A stretch of 64,000 nt of DNA from Phialocephala subalpina (GCA_900073065.1 FJOG01000006.1:1098881-1162880); one strand, 5' to 3'; counted from the stretch's first letter, positions 46,091-58,350 are shown. Translations and numbers: made by a program. Notes: generated from the sequence alone by a model not told the origin.

Positions 46091-46489
46091 NNNNNNNNNN
46101 NNNNNNNNNNNNNNNNNNNNNNNNNNNNNNNNNNNNNNNNNNNNNNNNNNNNNNNNNNNNNNNNNNNNNNNNNNNNNNNNNNNNNNNNNNNNNNNNNNNN
46201 NNNNNNNNNNNNNNNNNNNNNNNNNNNNNNNNNNNNNNNNNNNNNNNNNNNNNNNNNNNNNNNNNNNNNNNNNNNNNNNNNNNNNNNNNNNNNNNNNNNN
46301 NNNNNNNNNNNNNNNNNNNNNNNNNNNNNNNNNNNNNNNNNNNNNNNNNNNNNNNNNNNNNNNNNNNNNNNNNNNNNNNNNNNNNNNNNNNNNNNNNNNN
46401 NNNNNNNNNNNNNNNNNNNNNNNNNNNNNNNNNNNNNNNNNNNNNNNNNNNNNNNNNNNNNNNNNNNNNNNNNNNNNNNNNNNNNNNNN
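46091..46489. other. Assembly gap (399 N)
   Basis: Unbroken N, 64 bases past the PSY4 stop codon. Open frames crossing it are artefacts. Confidence 0.99.
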
Positions 46490-47192
46490 TAAACCATCTA
46501 AAAGTTATCTCTTCCCCCTTCTCTTTCCACGTCCTCGTGCCCCAATATCAACCATCTCTTAGCTGCTATTCCTAATCTGGCAATATAAATTCAAAATCCT
46601 TCAAGTCAATGCCAAGACTACCGCCAAGACCGCCAAGACCAAAAACTGCGAGATGCAACAAAAAATGCAATGAACAGACCAATCTAATGCGGAGCCAAGC
46701 CTCTAGATGGTAATGGTGCGGCGTCGTGCGTCTTGGGATGGGCGAGTGAGGTGAGGAGTTGGGATGAACTCCGCTTGGGTGACAGGGGTGAACTGGATCA
46801 CGTGGAGAGGTCTGGATGTGGCGGTGGGACGAATGGGTGAGGGATTTTTGGGGAGAGGTTATCAGCTGTAGAGGGGAGCAAGCGCCGGTGAGAGGAGTCG
46901 AGGTGTGTGATGAGAGAGATTAGGTAGGAGAAGCTGACGTAGGGGTGCGGAAGGTGAAGAAGCTGGTTGAGAGGGTTTATGTACTGATGAGAAATCAAGA
47001 GGTCACCTTTACTCCCTCCATCCCAATTACCTATTCCCAGCACCGCAACTCCAGATCCTCATCCTAAGCTCCAGTGTCCAAAACCAAACACCATTCCATG
47101 CCAGCCAACTAATGCCATGCTCAATCCCAAGCTGTGATAAATCCATCTAAAAGTCCAGGCTCCGTTCCCATCAATACAAGAAGCTGCAAAAT
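46490..47192. other. Intergenic between convergent genes
   Basis: Between the PSY4 3' end and the RMD5 3' end. One inverted copy of the TTTGTTGCA repeat core lies near 46653. No gene supported. Confidence 0.5.
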
Positions 47193-48539
47193 CTACAGAA
47201 CCACTTCCCTCGCTTCCCTCATCAAACTTTCGCTTGGACAGTAGGGGCATTTGAATCTGCCTCCTTTACTTAGTCTTTGGAGAGATTCTTTGGCGACTAC
47301 GTGGCCACAGGGCATCATCATAGGGGGGTTCGCCTCCGTCGTTTGCTCCTTGCTGACTGGACAGACGAAGATGGCGTGGAAGATCATACTTCGCGGTAGA
47401 GCGATTTCCACTGGCAATTCGTTCTGCGTTGTCCATTCTGTACGCTTCTCCTTGACGATGGAAGCCAATTTGAGGAGCGTAGGCAGGGCGATGGCTCCAG
47501 CTGTGCAGGCGATGTAGAGCGGTGAAGATGGCGAAAGACCGAGTAAGGAGCAGAATTCTCGTGTGAAGGATTGGGCTACTTCGGCCCAGGCGTCGTCGGT
47601 GTTGAATAGTCTTTGGTACGGACTGCTATGGAGGTTGCTTCTGTATAGGATTGCTGTTATAAGTTGTTGACAATCTTTTGAGAATCGTTGTTGGTGGCGG
47701 GGGAAGTTGGTTCTGGCGTATTGTAGGGCGCCAGGGAGACCATTGTTGTGGTCATCTGGAAGGCCATTTACTGATGGACCTTGGAATAGCCAGAGGTATT
47801 GGAGCTTGCTGAGCTCGAATTCGAGGTTGGATCCTCGGCTTTCCAGGTCAGCACTGTTCTGGCGTGCCCATTCTATGGCTGGATGCAGATTCCGCTCTCT
47901 CAGTTTCTCTAGTATCCTGTACATATCCGAGAATTTCTCCTGCAATTCTTGTGACTGCAATGATGCAAGGTCTCCTGAGTCATTCGAAGCTGGGTTCGGA
48001 GTTCCTGGTGTAGGTGAGGGGTGTGGTGGGCTATGTAGAGCTTCGTCGAGGAACGTCGTTGCAACTGAGAACTGCCCTTCTCGCAGTAGATGCATAGCGA
48101 TAGCTCTATTGATTAGGGAGGGATGTGATGCCAAAGCATCGTAATCTGTTGGTAGAGTCTTGACAGGAAAATGCTGCGTGCAATCAGTTACGAGCCCATT
48201 ATGATGTGGAATTTCCATACCTTGTCTAGAGCTTTGCCATACTTCGCTTGTCCTTGGTAGACCTTCTTCAGATCATCATTCACTTTATCAAATCCCTGCT
48301 TCAAGGGATTTTGAAGCTTCGCAAGAGTGAGGGAGGCAGACTTGGAATCTAAGAGGTGTTAGCTATTGTATGTGCTGCAGCTTCCGCCATTCCGCCCCAG
48401 AGATGATATGTCACATACCTGCTGCAATAGTCCCCCGAGCAGCCTCAAGCTGAGCAATAATGCTGTCTACATCGTCGATACTCTTCTTGAGGTTGGCATC
48501 CCTCCGCAGCTTTGCCAGTTCAACTTGAAGAGCATCCAT
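47193..48539 (-). CDS. RMD5: RMD5/Gid2 E3 ubiquitin ligase subunit of the GID/CTLH complex
   Basis: RING subunit of the GID/CTLH ligase, which in yeast ubiquitinates gluconeogenic enzymes such as Fbp1 when glucose returns. Exons 48539-48419, 48348-48221, 48173-47193 make 409 aa. The N-terminal helices (LKKSIDDVDSIIAQLEAARG) precede LINRAIAMHLLREGQFSVA, a LisH-like segment. The CTLH region reads KFSDMYRILEKLRERNLHPAIEW, continuing to LEFELSKLQYLWLF. The C-terminal degenerate RING is FVCPVSKEQTTEANPPMMMPCGHVV then FKCPYCPSE, with the first zinc site reduced (CPVS), as known for Rmd5. It lies head-to-head with the STB6-like gene. Confidence 0.93.
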
Positions 48540-49134
48540 AGCTCTGGCCACCCCGCTTGGTTGTATTTCGAATCCGGTTTCGCTGGCTCTGCTACCGACC
48601 AGAGGGCGTATTCGGAAACATGTGGAGGTTTCGTTGTCGTATTCGAGGTTGTGATTCGTCGTTGTCCTTAATCGTCGTTGTGTAGAATCGAGGTAGAGTT
48701 GGGGTTGAGGTTGAATTCAATGTTCGCGTGCTCATGTAAGTGGATCACCAACTGTCTCGGCACGACACAAACCCCCCAGACAAGCGACTCACAGACGCCT
48801 TGCAGGGAACCAAGCCAATAAGAAGCCTGTTTCAGCACTCCGAACCTTCTGATGGGCTGTACCTGTATTAATCACATGCAGCTGGCCGCTATTATTCAAT
48901 GAATGATCTGGTGATACAATTCCCTCAAACTTGTATGCAGTGCACTTTCGTCCAATGTATGGACTCTTCTCTGCGACAACTCAGCTCACAGTCCTCTTTG
49001 CATGGTGATTCTAAATGATCAATGGCTGTTGCTATCCAACATGCTTCTGACCGCAGATTAGCCTCGGCGACGTCACTCGAAAACCCCAGTCGTCGAAGCC
49101 GTGAATAGAGAGCTTCCCCCGAGAAGCCAAAACC
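48540..49134. promoter_or_regulatory. Divergent intergenic region RMD5 / STB6-like, 595 bp
   Basis: Shared upstream region of the two genes; both promoters should be here. No element assigned. A run of GGTTGAGGTTGAATTC-type sequence near 48700 is purine-rich. Confidence 0.4.
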
Positions 49135-51863
49135 ATGTCTTCCAGGTTTGTGTTTCCTCATGCATATGATCCACATATGCACAGAGAGGAGGTCTTAACT
49201 CTCTCGCGCACAACTTCACAGCAGAATGGCATCAACAAAGTCAATGGGAAATCCCTCTCTCCATCTCCAATGACTGCCCCTGCACCTCGGCGGAGGCACT
49301 TTGCGTTCGCAGACCCAGTAGCTTTCAGGTAGGTGCTGCAGCTTGGGAAAGCTAGCTTAACTAACAGAATGGTAGATATCTTGAAGAAGATTCGTCTACC
49401 GTGGTGATAGAACGACGAGGCAAGCTCAAAGGCTACGAACTATATATCGTCGAACAATGGTCCTGCTCTCGAGTGCACCCCACCTTCGTTATCACTACCT
49501 ATACAGGCGATCCCAATCATGTAGTGATGGTAGGAGTGCTGGGTGTTCCTGCAGACGAGGATTTGTGGTCGCCGAGGTTGCGTGTATACTTCAGAGCGAT
49601 ATCCCAATACCATGCCAGACCTAAAGAGACTCCATTGGGAATGCTGATGGTGACGAACCTCAGCAGCTTTCCGTCCGCCTTGACCGTCATACCCGTGCCT
49701 GACGGAGATGTGAGGAAACATAGGGAGGATTATATCGTCAACGAGAACCTCAAGAGACTAGGATGCTCGGGCAGATCTGGAATGAGCTTGTCAACACCTG
49801 CTGGAGCGACTCAAGCCAAGTTCTTCCAACTGTACAAGGCCAGCGACCGGATACCACTTTACGGGGCAGTCATAGAGCTAGTGAAGTTGTGCCAGGTTGC
49901 CCTCATGATATTTGGGAAGCTAGAACAAGAATACGCCGATGGACTGCTATGCGATGTTACTGAGAAAGCTATCAATGATTGGTGGACGGAGATTGGTTCT
50001 GAATATTACAATGTTGAACCTACGGACGGTATTCTGGGACCGACAACCGTCTCAGCGCTGCTTGGAATGTTGATGGGAGCTCGAAACCGCTTGAACTATT
50101 ATGGCGCGCCAGTTGCAAAGGATGCTTTCGATGTGTACAATCTAAAGCGTGGTATTGCGTACTTCCAGAAGTCGCAGAAGATGGAAAAGACAAGAAGGTT
50201 GGACCGACACACTCTTGACCGATTACATCGAGTCACTGCAAAGGCGGCTGCTGGTGAAGGGTGGGCCATCCCAAAAGCTGTCAAGTCTACGGTTGCTGAG
50301 CTGAGTGGCAAAGGCGGAGAGATGCTCTCGAGCATAGCAGGACGAGATAAAGCCGAGATTGGAGACATTGAGACTCTGGATATGGATCGATTCGTCAGCC
50401 TCGTGCACGGAGAGAGAGCAAAATGGCTATGGTATGGAAAGCCGAGGAAGAGTGGAGGTGTCAGCACCTATGGAAAAAATGATCCCGAAGGCGCGAACCT
50501 TTCCTTTACCAAGGACGATCAAGGAGGTTACATCTGGTCACACAATCGGTCTCACTCAATACCGCCAGAACCGGTCGAAGAGGAAAAGGAGAGCCCTGCG
50601 GCTGTCTACATTAGTCCACCGCCTGGTTCAGCTACGAGTATGATCGACAGTCCTCTCGAACGTGACCAATTACGGAAGAACGTGTTCAAGAGTGTCACTG
50701 GCAAGATGAATGATGCTAGATCTGGCTTTGGTCGTATCAAGGATGCAGTTGGACTTCGTGGCCACGCAAGCAAGCATTCTAAAGACGAAGGCATGGATAC
50801 TGGCTATGTGACGCCAAATAGCTCGGCGACGCTAGGACAATCCACAGGGGCTCCCGCAAGTCCACAAATGGTCAACAAAGTATTCACTTGGAAAGAAACT
50901 CCTGGTCAGTATCATAATGCTGTACCCAGGATCAAGGAAGCACCATCAGCGCCAGCGTCGTCGACGGCTGTTCAGGACTCGGAGTCTCCTCACAGTGAAT
51001 CGAGAGTGAACTTGCCAACTGTCGTTCTTTCACCTGAAGACCAAAAGGTAGCCGAAGCAGAGGAAAAATGGGCCGAGCAAGTCAAAGACATCCGTCGTGA
51101 CATAGTAGCCAATGATCCGTCGATCGCGGGATCAGTGTATGGTGACGGTGACTTGGAAGGTCCAGTCCTCGAAGCACTTCGAGATCCGAACAATTTCCAA
51201 ACACTTCTTCACCGGCGCCACAGTCTATCCGGAGCATTTCCTGTGATGGAGAGGGCACGAAACGAAGCTTGGTGGCCACGTCAAATGTCATTCAATGATG
51301 CAGAAGAAGCTGTCCTTGGGTGGGAGCCAATCTCTGTGCTGAGAGATGACGGAGACGAGGCTGATACATGGCCAGCATTGAAGAAGCAACAACTCATTGC
51401 AGAAGACTACATCCATATGTATGAGAAGATTGCAGAATTGCAAGACGACATTGGTCCTTGGGTAGTTGAGAAAGTTGACAATATTGACGGACTCGACAAC
51501 CAGGCAGCGGAAGATCAGGAGCAATTCCAGACTCTCTACTACCAGTTGACTGAGCAATACCAGGCAGTCAAGCAGAGCTCAGAAGATGTCCTGACGGATG
51601 AGCGATCGCACGTCATGGAGTCGGTGAAGGACATCGAGGTACTTGGAGCAAAGCTGGAATACGAAATCAATGCCCTGGTGTCCAAAGCCCAAGACGTGGA
51701 AGACGGAGTCTCACAATTCGAGAGACAAGTTGACGACCTCGAAAGCCGAGCAAAAGACCTCGAAATCCAACTTAGCACCGAAAGCTGGCCTCACTGGCTC
51801 GTTCGTTCCATTACAGGAATCGGCACAGGTCCCAACATTGTTGCACCACGAAGAAATCCATAA
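49135..51863 (+). CDS. STB6-like protein (Sin3-binding protein family)
   Basis: Exons 49135-49328 and 49376-51863 make 893 aa. Start MSSRFVFPHAYD. The conserved block begins at FAFADPVAFRYLEEDSSTVV and continues through GYELYIVEQWSCSRVHPTFV, LGMLMVTNLSSFPSALTVIPVP, FGKLEQEYADGLLCDVTEKA and EPTDGILGPTTVSALLGMLMGARNRL. These fit the fungal family related to yeast Stb2/Stb6, found as Sin3-binding proteins. A peptidoglycan-binding-like segment (DGILGPTTVSALLG) is embedded in it. A disordered Ser/Pro-rich middle follows. A coiled coil sits near the C-terminus (ESVKDIEVLGAKLEYEIN to VDDLESRAKDLEIQL), then an amphipathic tail. A Sin3 complex role is inferred from the yeast name only. Confidence 0.85.
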
Positions 51864-52252
51864 CAAGTTTGAAAAGAAGAGGTTCGAAGCATCGAAGCAT
51901 ATTAGCGGGCGTTTAAGGTTCAACGATACCCATTCAAGCATTTACAAGGCAGCATGAAGCACAACAACAGGATAGAAGTATAGTTGGAGTGGATAACGAA
52001 CGCTGTTTTTAGTTCGTCTGTGATGAGCATAATACAGAAAGCCCCGATTTAAGACTTTTTTCCCGTGCCACTGTCAGTCGTTATGACCGTAAATTCTGCC
52101 GCCTGCCCATTTGTGAATCCAGTAATACAACAGCTGAAGCTCCCCCCTATCGTCATCTATGCCCAACCATTTGCACAAGTCCCATAGATCTGGACCTCTC
52201 AACATTTCACCCGACACACTATCTCTCCTCAAGCGTCCAATGAAGTCCTATC
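51864..52252. other. Intergenic between convergent genes
   Basis: 389 bases between the STB6-like and TIM10 3' ends. Nothing else seen. Confidence 0.5.
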
Positions 52253-52706
52253 CTACAAACCACCAACACCAAAACCAGCTCCAGTCGCTCCTTTAGCTTG
52301 TGCCTCTGCCTGCAAGAGTTCCGAGACCTTCATTTGCACGTCGAAGAACTTGGACGAGCAGCGGTCGATGCAAACTCCTTCTCCTTTGTTGAGTTCGCCT
52401 TCGCGGTATTCGCGTGGTATGCATTTCTTCATGCAGGCTTGTTGTAACCTTTGATGTGTTAGCTTTGTACTTTTGAATTGGGGGAAAACGGCTGGGTTGA
52501 AGTAAGAGAAGGCAAATCTGCGAGCAAGAGTGCCCGAATTGCTTGCTTCCTGCTGATCTGCCACGGCTGTGCGGTGGTAAAGGGGAGAAGTAGGAAGAAG
52601 GGACATACTTGTTGAACATATCCGTCACAAGATCCATTTCTTGCTCTGCGGCAGCAATCTTCTCTGCCGACGAGGGCTGGGGACGACCGAGACCGAACAT
52701 TGACAT
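52253..52706 (-). CDS. TIM10: Mitochondrial intermembrane-space chaperone Tim10
   Basis: Small Tim protein that with Tim9 escorts carrier precursors through the intermembrane space to the TIM22 complex. Exons 52706-52609 and 52448-52253 make 97 aa. Start [27 protein letters not shown] (two pieces of the N-terminal helix), then [13 protein letters not shown] and [14 protein letters not shown]. The twin CX3C motifs CMKKC and CIDRC are 16 residues apart, as in the family, and are oxidised to disulphides by Mia40. The second exon starts inside LQQAC. The C-terminal [15 protein letters not shown] is Gly-rich. Its head-to-head neighbour is a second mitochondrial protein. Confidence 0.96.
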
Positions 52707-53157
52707 CTTTGCTGATTCTGGGGGTTCTCTGGGGGAGGTTTGATCTCGTTTTGGAGGTGTGATTGATGTTGAATTTTGAAAGGAGAGGCTGTTGATGATG
52801 TCGCCCTTGAGCAAGCTTTGAGATTTTGGAGCTCGGAACGGATGACGCGGGCGCTAGCGGGAAGTTCCTTGCCAACTCTCGAAAATTATTCTGCTGCTTC
52901 CACCTCGCTTCATGATGGAACGATAATGGAGCGAAAGCTCTGAATTGCGCAATTGCAGTAAGTTTCACTTCCTCTTTTGATGTTGAGGTTGGAGAGGGAT
53001 ACAATGATGATTTCAATATAACATTAGAACCGTTGCGACTGACACCTAATCGGTGGTTGATCTCACATCGATCCGTTGTCTGAAAATGTCCCTGATCATT
53101 ATTTTGCTTGTATTTTGCAATTGTGTGTGCAGAGTGCTAATACGAGAAAGACATAGG
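52707..53157. promoter_or_regulatory. Bidirectional promoter region TIM10 / mitochondrial LysRS, 451 bp
   Basis: Head-to-head arrangement of two nuclear genes for mitochondrial proteins with a short shared upstream region. No specific factor site can be named. Confidence 0.5.
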
Positions 53158-55043
53158 ATGAATTCTTCCGGCCTCCGATTCCTACGGCCATACCTCCAGA
53201 AAGATGTCCCTGCTGCCAGCAAATCCGCCTACCTCCGATTCTTCTCTACATCCAGAGCTGTCTGCCATCGAGGCCTACCTTTGAGAAGTGGAAATGTTGC
53301 CGCTTACGGAAAACCATTCAATGCGAAAACCCATATCACCGACTTTGGCACAAAGAAACAGGAAAGGATTGACGAGCTGAAGAAGGTGGATGCGCTGCGA
53401 TGGCCGAGGATAGAGAGTGACAGCAATACTTTACGAATAGCAGACTTCCATGAGAAATACAGTAAACTTGGAATAAAGCAAATTTCCAAAGATGTTGTCA
53501 AAATAAATGGTGTGTTTGTTCCTCGTAGATGATCGACCGCTGCTTATGAATGTCGTAGGAAGATTGAAAGGGTTCCGTGTTGCGGGATCTAAGCTTGCAT
53601 TCCTGGACCTAGTCCAAGATGGCCTTTCTACTCAGATTGTTCTGGAATTGAGCACCTTGATTCCCATTACTGGTGTTGACTATAATGCCATGAAGGAGTT
53701 CATCCATTTGATTCGACGAGGTGATATACTGTGTAAGGATACCCGGTCCGACTGTTGGAAATACTTGTTAATTGGTCCCAGCCGCCTATGGCCAACCACA
53801 CCGTACAAGAAGTGGGCAGCTCTCCATCAAGGCTGTTGAACTCCCTCGCATCCTGACCCCGTCTTTGGCACTTCTTCCTACCAAACTCGAAGATCGAGAA
53901 ACTCGGATACGAAACCGTCATGTAGATTTACTGGTCAACCACCAAGTCTCCCACACCTTGAGACTGAGATCTCATCTGATTCAACACATGAGAAACTTCT
54001 TCCTCAAAGACGGGTTTCTTGAAGTCCAAACCCCACTCATAGCAGACAAAGCCAGTGGAGCTGTTGCGAAACCGTTCACTACTGTTGCGACAGAGTTCTC
54101 GGAAAAGCAATTAGCTCTAAGGATAGCTCCTGAGATATGGCTCAAGAGACTGGTTATTGGAGGCATGGATCGAGTCTTTGAGATCGGTCCTGCTTTCAGA
54201 AATGAAGGGCTTGATGCAACACACAACCCTGAATTCACAACATGTGAATTCTACAAGTCATTCGCTGATCTCGATGACTTGATCGGCATGACCGAGGAGT
54301 TGCTATCTGGCATGGCAACTCAGGTTACATCGCTACGAGAGAAACTTGACCAACTCCCGGAGCTTGATGAACATCTGTTCGAAACACCATTCAAGCGTAT
54401 CGAGTTCATCCCCGCCATCGAAGAAGGTCTGGGTGAGAAGCTTCCGGATCTTGCTGGCTTGGATGCTGAAGAACAACTCATCGCCCTCTTCACAAAACAC
54501 TCGCTTCCACTCCCCTCATCACCAACCCTTCCTCGCCTTCTTGACAAGCTCGCCTCCATCTACATTGAGCCTTCTTGTAGCGCTCCAACTTTCATTGTCC
54601 ACCACCCTGCCTGCATGGCTCCACTTTCAAAATCATTCCTTGATCACACAACGAAACAACTCGTCTCCGCTCGCGCTGAGCTCTTCATTCAGAACCGCGA
54701 AATTGCAAACATGTACGAGGAGGAAAACTCTCCATTCGAGCAAAGAGAGAAATTTGTTCAGCAGTTGAAGTGGAAGGACGAGGAGAACAGAGCGAGTTCT
54801 GGAGTGGATGAGAGCTATCTGGAGGCATTGGAGTGGGGATTGCCTCCTACGGGTGGTTGGGGATGTGGTGTTGATCGATTGGTCATGTTATTCAGTGGTG
54901 CGAAGAGGATTAGTGATGTGCTGGCTTTTGGAAGTCTGAGGAACGTTGTGAACTTGGGCAGGGAAGGTGCGATTGTCAAGGAGAAGATCGAGATTGCTGA
55001 GGGTGAGGAGAAGCTGCTCCAGCCTAAGAAGCAGACCATGTAA
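53158..55043 (+). CDS. MSK1: Mitochondrial lysyl-tRNA synthetase (class II)
   Basis: Charges mitochondrial tRNA-Lys with lysine. Exons 53158-53509, 53559-53732, 53782-55043 make 595 aa. The N-terminus is Arg/Ser-rich without acidic residues (RFLRPYLQK, YLRFFSTSRAVCHRG), a mitochondrial presequence. The OB-fold anticodon-binding domain includes INGRLKGFRVAGSKLAFLDL and RRGDILSAYGQPHRTRSGQLSI (split by the second intron). Class II motif 1 is FLEVQTPLIADKASGA, motif 2 FEIGPAFRNEGLDATHNPEFT, motif 3 GWGCGVDRLVMLF, then VLAFGSLRNV. Expected substrate-site residues for LysRS (FRNEG, HNPEF) are present. The first intron is 49 nt; a shorter 19-nt reading is impossible by size. The start could be an earlier ATG at 53086, but that frame does not join the presequence cleanly. 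Confidence 0.93.
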
Positions 55044-55819
55044 GATACGGTGTATAATGTATGTTGCATAGTGTACAGATCCCCATTGTACAAAAATCGG
55101 ATACCATGAACCTTGTTGCTTAGTATCGCAACTGTCCACATCCCAGCACCACCTTCAGGTTCGAGTCCACACTCATGGACTCGGGTGGTATGTCTTGAGA
55201 ATCTCAAACCCCACCCCTCGGAGTTAGATTCGGTGGTACGTGGAATCTGCATATGCCTGAGGTGGATCTTGCAATGTCTGAATAAAGAAAGATTGTCCTG
55301 CAGTAGTAGTTCGGACATGTCACTTATGTCAAATGTTTTCTACTGCAAAGGGACCTTTTTGATGTTGAATGTTTGACACTCCTTGAGCTTAGGGAAGTCA
55401 AACTTTGCACTTTTGATCCTCGTGAAAATTTTTCTTCGATATACTTTTCAGAAGTCAATCCTTTTGATTTGAGAATGCTTCGGCCGAAATAGTGCATCGG
55501 TAATAAGCTTCGCGGTTATGACTAAGCACCCGCTGATGTCTGTTTCGACGTCAACTACCTTCGTATCTCCATCTCACTAACGTCATGGATTAACACCCCA
55601 CTACTCGTCACCAACTCATGCATGGCGCTGGAACTATACAAGACATCCATTGGGATAGGATCTAGAAGGACTTTGCTCCTTAAGTCCGGCATCTGGACCA
55701 TGACAACCGGTGACGTTGAGGCTACCTTCATGGGTAGGACAAGTATAAACTCTCCTTCTCTCCTCGAAGTGGAATTCCTTCATTTGAGTAAACAAACACT
55801 TCATCATTGAACAATCATC
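55044..55819. other. Intergenic, 776 bp
   Basis: LysRS 3' side and SDR promoter. Short frames only, none supported. Confidence 0.5.
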
Positions 55820-56710
55820 ATGCCTCGCGTTTTCTTCATCACAGGCACCTCGACTGGTTTCGGGAAGCACCTCGTTGAGGAAGTCATTGCCCACGGCGAC
55901 ATTGCAGTAGCCGCTGCACGAAAGCCAGAATCCCTCTCATTCCAGGGCACAAACGACAAGGTACTTGCCATTCCTCAATCCATCTCTACCTGTAACTAAT
56001 AGCATTAGAACTACCTCGCCGTCAAACTCGATGTCACAAAACAAGCCGACATCGATGCAGCATTCAAGACCGCTGTTGACAAGTTCGGCCGGGTCGACGT
56101 CGTCGTAAACAACGCTGGATACGGTCTCTCAGGTGTCTTCGAAGAGGTCTCTGAGGGGCAACTACGCACACAGATGGAGGTCAACTTCTTCGGTCTGATC
56201 CACGTCACCAAGAAAGCCATGGAGGTTATGCGGGAACAGAAGCCTTCCGGAGGACTCATCCAACAAGTGACCTCGATCGGAGGACAACGCGGCGTTCCCA
56301 CGTTCAGCATCTACTGTGCTAGCAAATGGGCCGTGGAAGGATTCACCGAGGCCATCAACCAGGAGGTTAAGCCAGAATGGGGAATCAAATTCACCTGCAT
56401 CGAGCCTGGGGGATTCAGAACTGATTGGGCAGGACGATCGATGGCGTTCCCGGAGAAGAGACACCCTGCGTATGATCATATTGATGCGAGAAAGAACATG
56501 AACTCCAGACATGGAACTCAGGCTGGTGATCCTCCGAAAGGGGCGAAAGCTATGTATGAGTTGGCTGTTATGAAAGATCCACCTTTGAGAGTGGTGATTG
56601 GAAGTGATGCGTACAAGGCGATCATGGGCAAGATCGATACATACAGCGAGAACTATAAGAAGTATGAGAAGATCTCGAACAGTACAGATGTTGATGGGTA
56701 TCAAGGATAG
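55820..56710 (+). CDS. Short-chain dehydrogenase/reductase (classical SDR)
   Basis: NAD(P)-dependent oxidoreductase, exons 55820-55960 and 56009-56710, 280 aa. The cofactor-binding loop is TGTSTGFGK near residues 9-17; Ala-Arg after VAAAARKPE favours NADP. NNAG starts at 81, the catalytic Ser lies in QQVTSIGGQRG, and the Tyr/Lys pair is YCASK at 149-153, followed by the EPGGFRTDW segment. The order and spacing fit the classical SDR family; the substrate cannot be told. The intron (48 nt, CTAAT branch) falls in phase 0 before NYLAVKLDV, a common SDR position. Translation starts at MPRVFFITG without extension. Confidence 0.93.
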
Positions 56711-57025
56711 ATGCAACAATGGAAATACTTGAACTTCAGCTCCAGTTGGAAGTAATTGCTCTGGCTGGACACATATGATGATTTGCGAGACGCCAGGGAC
56801 TTTCGTTGCTTGCATTTGATTTCGGTTTCTTTGTTGCTCTGCTCTGCATTTCCCGTTAAGTCCTCCTTGTTGATTTGATTCATTCATTCAACTCCACACG
56901 ATGTAGTAAGTGAAACCGCCCCTCCTTGTCGTAGAGGGGCACATAAGCGAGCAGAACACGATGTCCCTCCCAAAGAGAAAACATAAAAACACCCCGAAAG
57001 AATCCACCCTCCCTCCAAAAAAAAC
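56711..57025. other. Intergenic between convergent genes
   Basis: About 315 bases, shared 3' UTR space of the SDR and the 233-aa gene. Nothing else seen. Confidence 0.5.
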
Positions 57026-57974
57026 TCAGAATCTGTACACAGCACGCACACTATCGCGATCATCATCCTTCGAAGATTGTCCAGCCGTGATGGCTTGAAC
57101 TTGGTTGGCGAGACCGGAGGGCACAAGAGCAGGACGTGGCTGGGGCGCATGACCACGACCTGAGTTGAACTCGGCACGACGGAACGGATCTATACTCAAT
57201 ATCGCAGGGTCAGTATTCCTGTTTCAAGCACTTGAAAGGAGAATAAAATATCCTAAGAGCCTCGGGATATTCAAGACTCTCGAAACAAGGGGAAAGGGGA
57301 ATATTGCTCCGAGAATGTGGGCTACCTCCGATGATATGATATGCATCCAACACACGAAACCAATTCTCGTTGACAGCATTGAGGATACTTTCGTCGGCGG
57401 ACATCCACGCGTTATATGCGATGGGATTCGGAGAGTTCGGAGAGTATAGGTCCCCTAAAGTCTCGTTAGTACTAGGACATTGATATTGTGTATGATGATT
57501 AAAGTGGAACTTACATTTTGCCTTAAAGGCTAGCGCAATCGCCAGTTGTGAGACGAAGGGAGGAACACCGAGAGCGAGGTAATAATCTTGGCCGAAATCG
57601 ATCTGGACAGTATTGGGTAGGGCGCCCACGATGTTGGGGAGGGGGCCGGCAAGCCAGCCAGCTTCACGGATAGCCTGTTGCAACATTATCAGCACTTGAA
57701 GGTCATTGACAACGTTAGAACTTACACGGTGACCCTCCAACTCCGCAGACGACAGTGGTGCATCTACATCCATGGTGTAACCAGTGATGCCATGGAACTC
57801 GGGGCCTTCGACGGCGCTGGGGGTGGTGGTGGTGGTGACAACCTCGCCATTGCTCAACTTCAACTTCTTAGCGTTGCTTTGATGATACTCTTCGAGTCCG
57901 CACTCTAGTGCTAGTTCCTTTCTCTTCTTCGATCCGCTGGCGAAAACAGGGACGATTGTGTTGGAAGAAGACAT
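57026..57974 (-). CDS. Unknown protein, 233 aa, four exons
   Basis: Exons 57974-57726, 57674-57515, 57454-57326, 57189-57026, all with canonical borders and a spliced length divisible by three. Start MSSSNTIVPVFASGSKKRKE. The N-terminal part is charged with a KKLKL patch and a Thr run; the middle is hydrophobic/aromatic (AIREAGWLAGPLPNIVGALPN, DFGQDYYLALGVPPFVSQL, AIALAFKAKW); then PIAYNAWMSADESIL and WFRVLDAYHIIGD. The end is disordered, Arg/Pro-rich (SGRGHAPQPRPALVPSG) and closes DSVRAVYRF. No signal peptide, no membrane segment. I know no family with these features. The intron conservation argues for a real gene. Confidence 0.72.
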
Positions 57975-58273
57975 GTTGTATGATCGAAGGGTGGTGGTAC
58001 AGTCGAGAATGGTACGTTGATTGAAGGCAACGATGAGATTTTTCTGTTGTTTGTGGTACTTGGAGCGTTGAAGGTTGCGAAATTCGAAGGATAAAATAGA
58101 ATCGAAAATTTTGTAAGCGCGCGGAGGCTACGGCATCTCTTTCAGATATTTGAGTCGCGCGATGTAATCGAGCTTCAAATTAGAAGTTAATCATGAGGAG
58201 TGAGCATGACCCTTACTTATCCCCTGATCTTGATGCCGTGCCTGCTCTCGCTTGACGTAGGAAATAGGGGAGA

Positions 58274-58350
58274 GATTCGCTTAGCTCTTGGTAGAATTCC
58301 TCGATTTGTTTTGCTGTTCGATGCACCAGACCCAAGTCAAACTTGCCTCG
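58274..58350. repeat. Dispersed repeat, copy 1
   Basis: About 77 bases matching the copy at 60613-60692, sharing CGCTTAG, CTTGG, ATTCCTCGA, TTGTTTTGCTG, CGTCAA-like and TTGCCTC-like blocks. On the minus strand both copies encode a KQ(I/V)EE(F/C) peptide, so the source may have been a coding or transposon sequence. Confidence 0.6.

Noticed and set aside
53510..53528. A 19-nt intron in the mitochondrial LysRS gene
   Set aside because: Too short to splice. The 49-nt intron 53510-53558 restores NGRLKGFRVAGSKL and is preferred.
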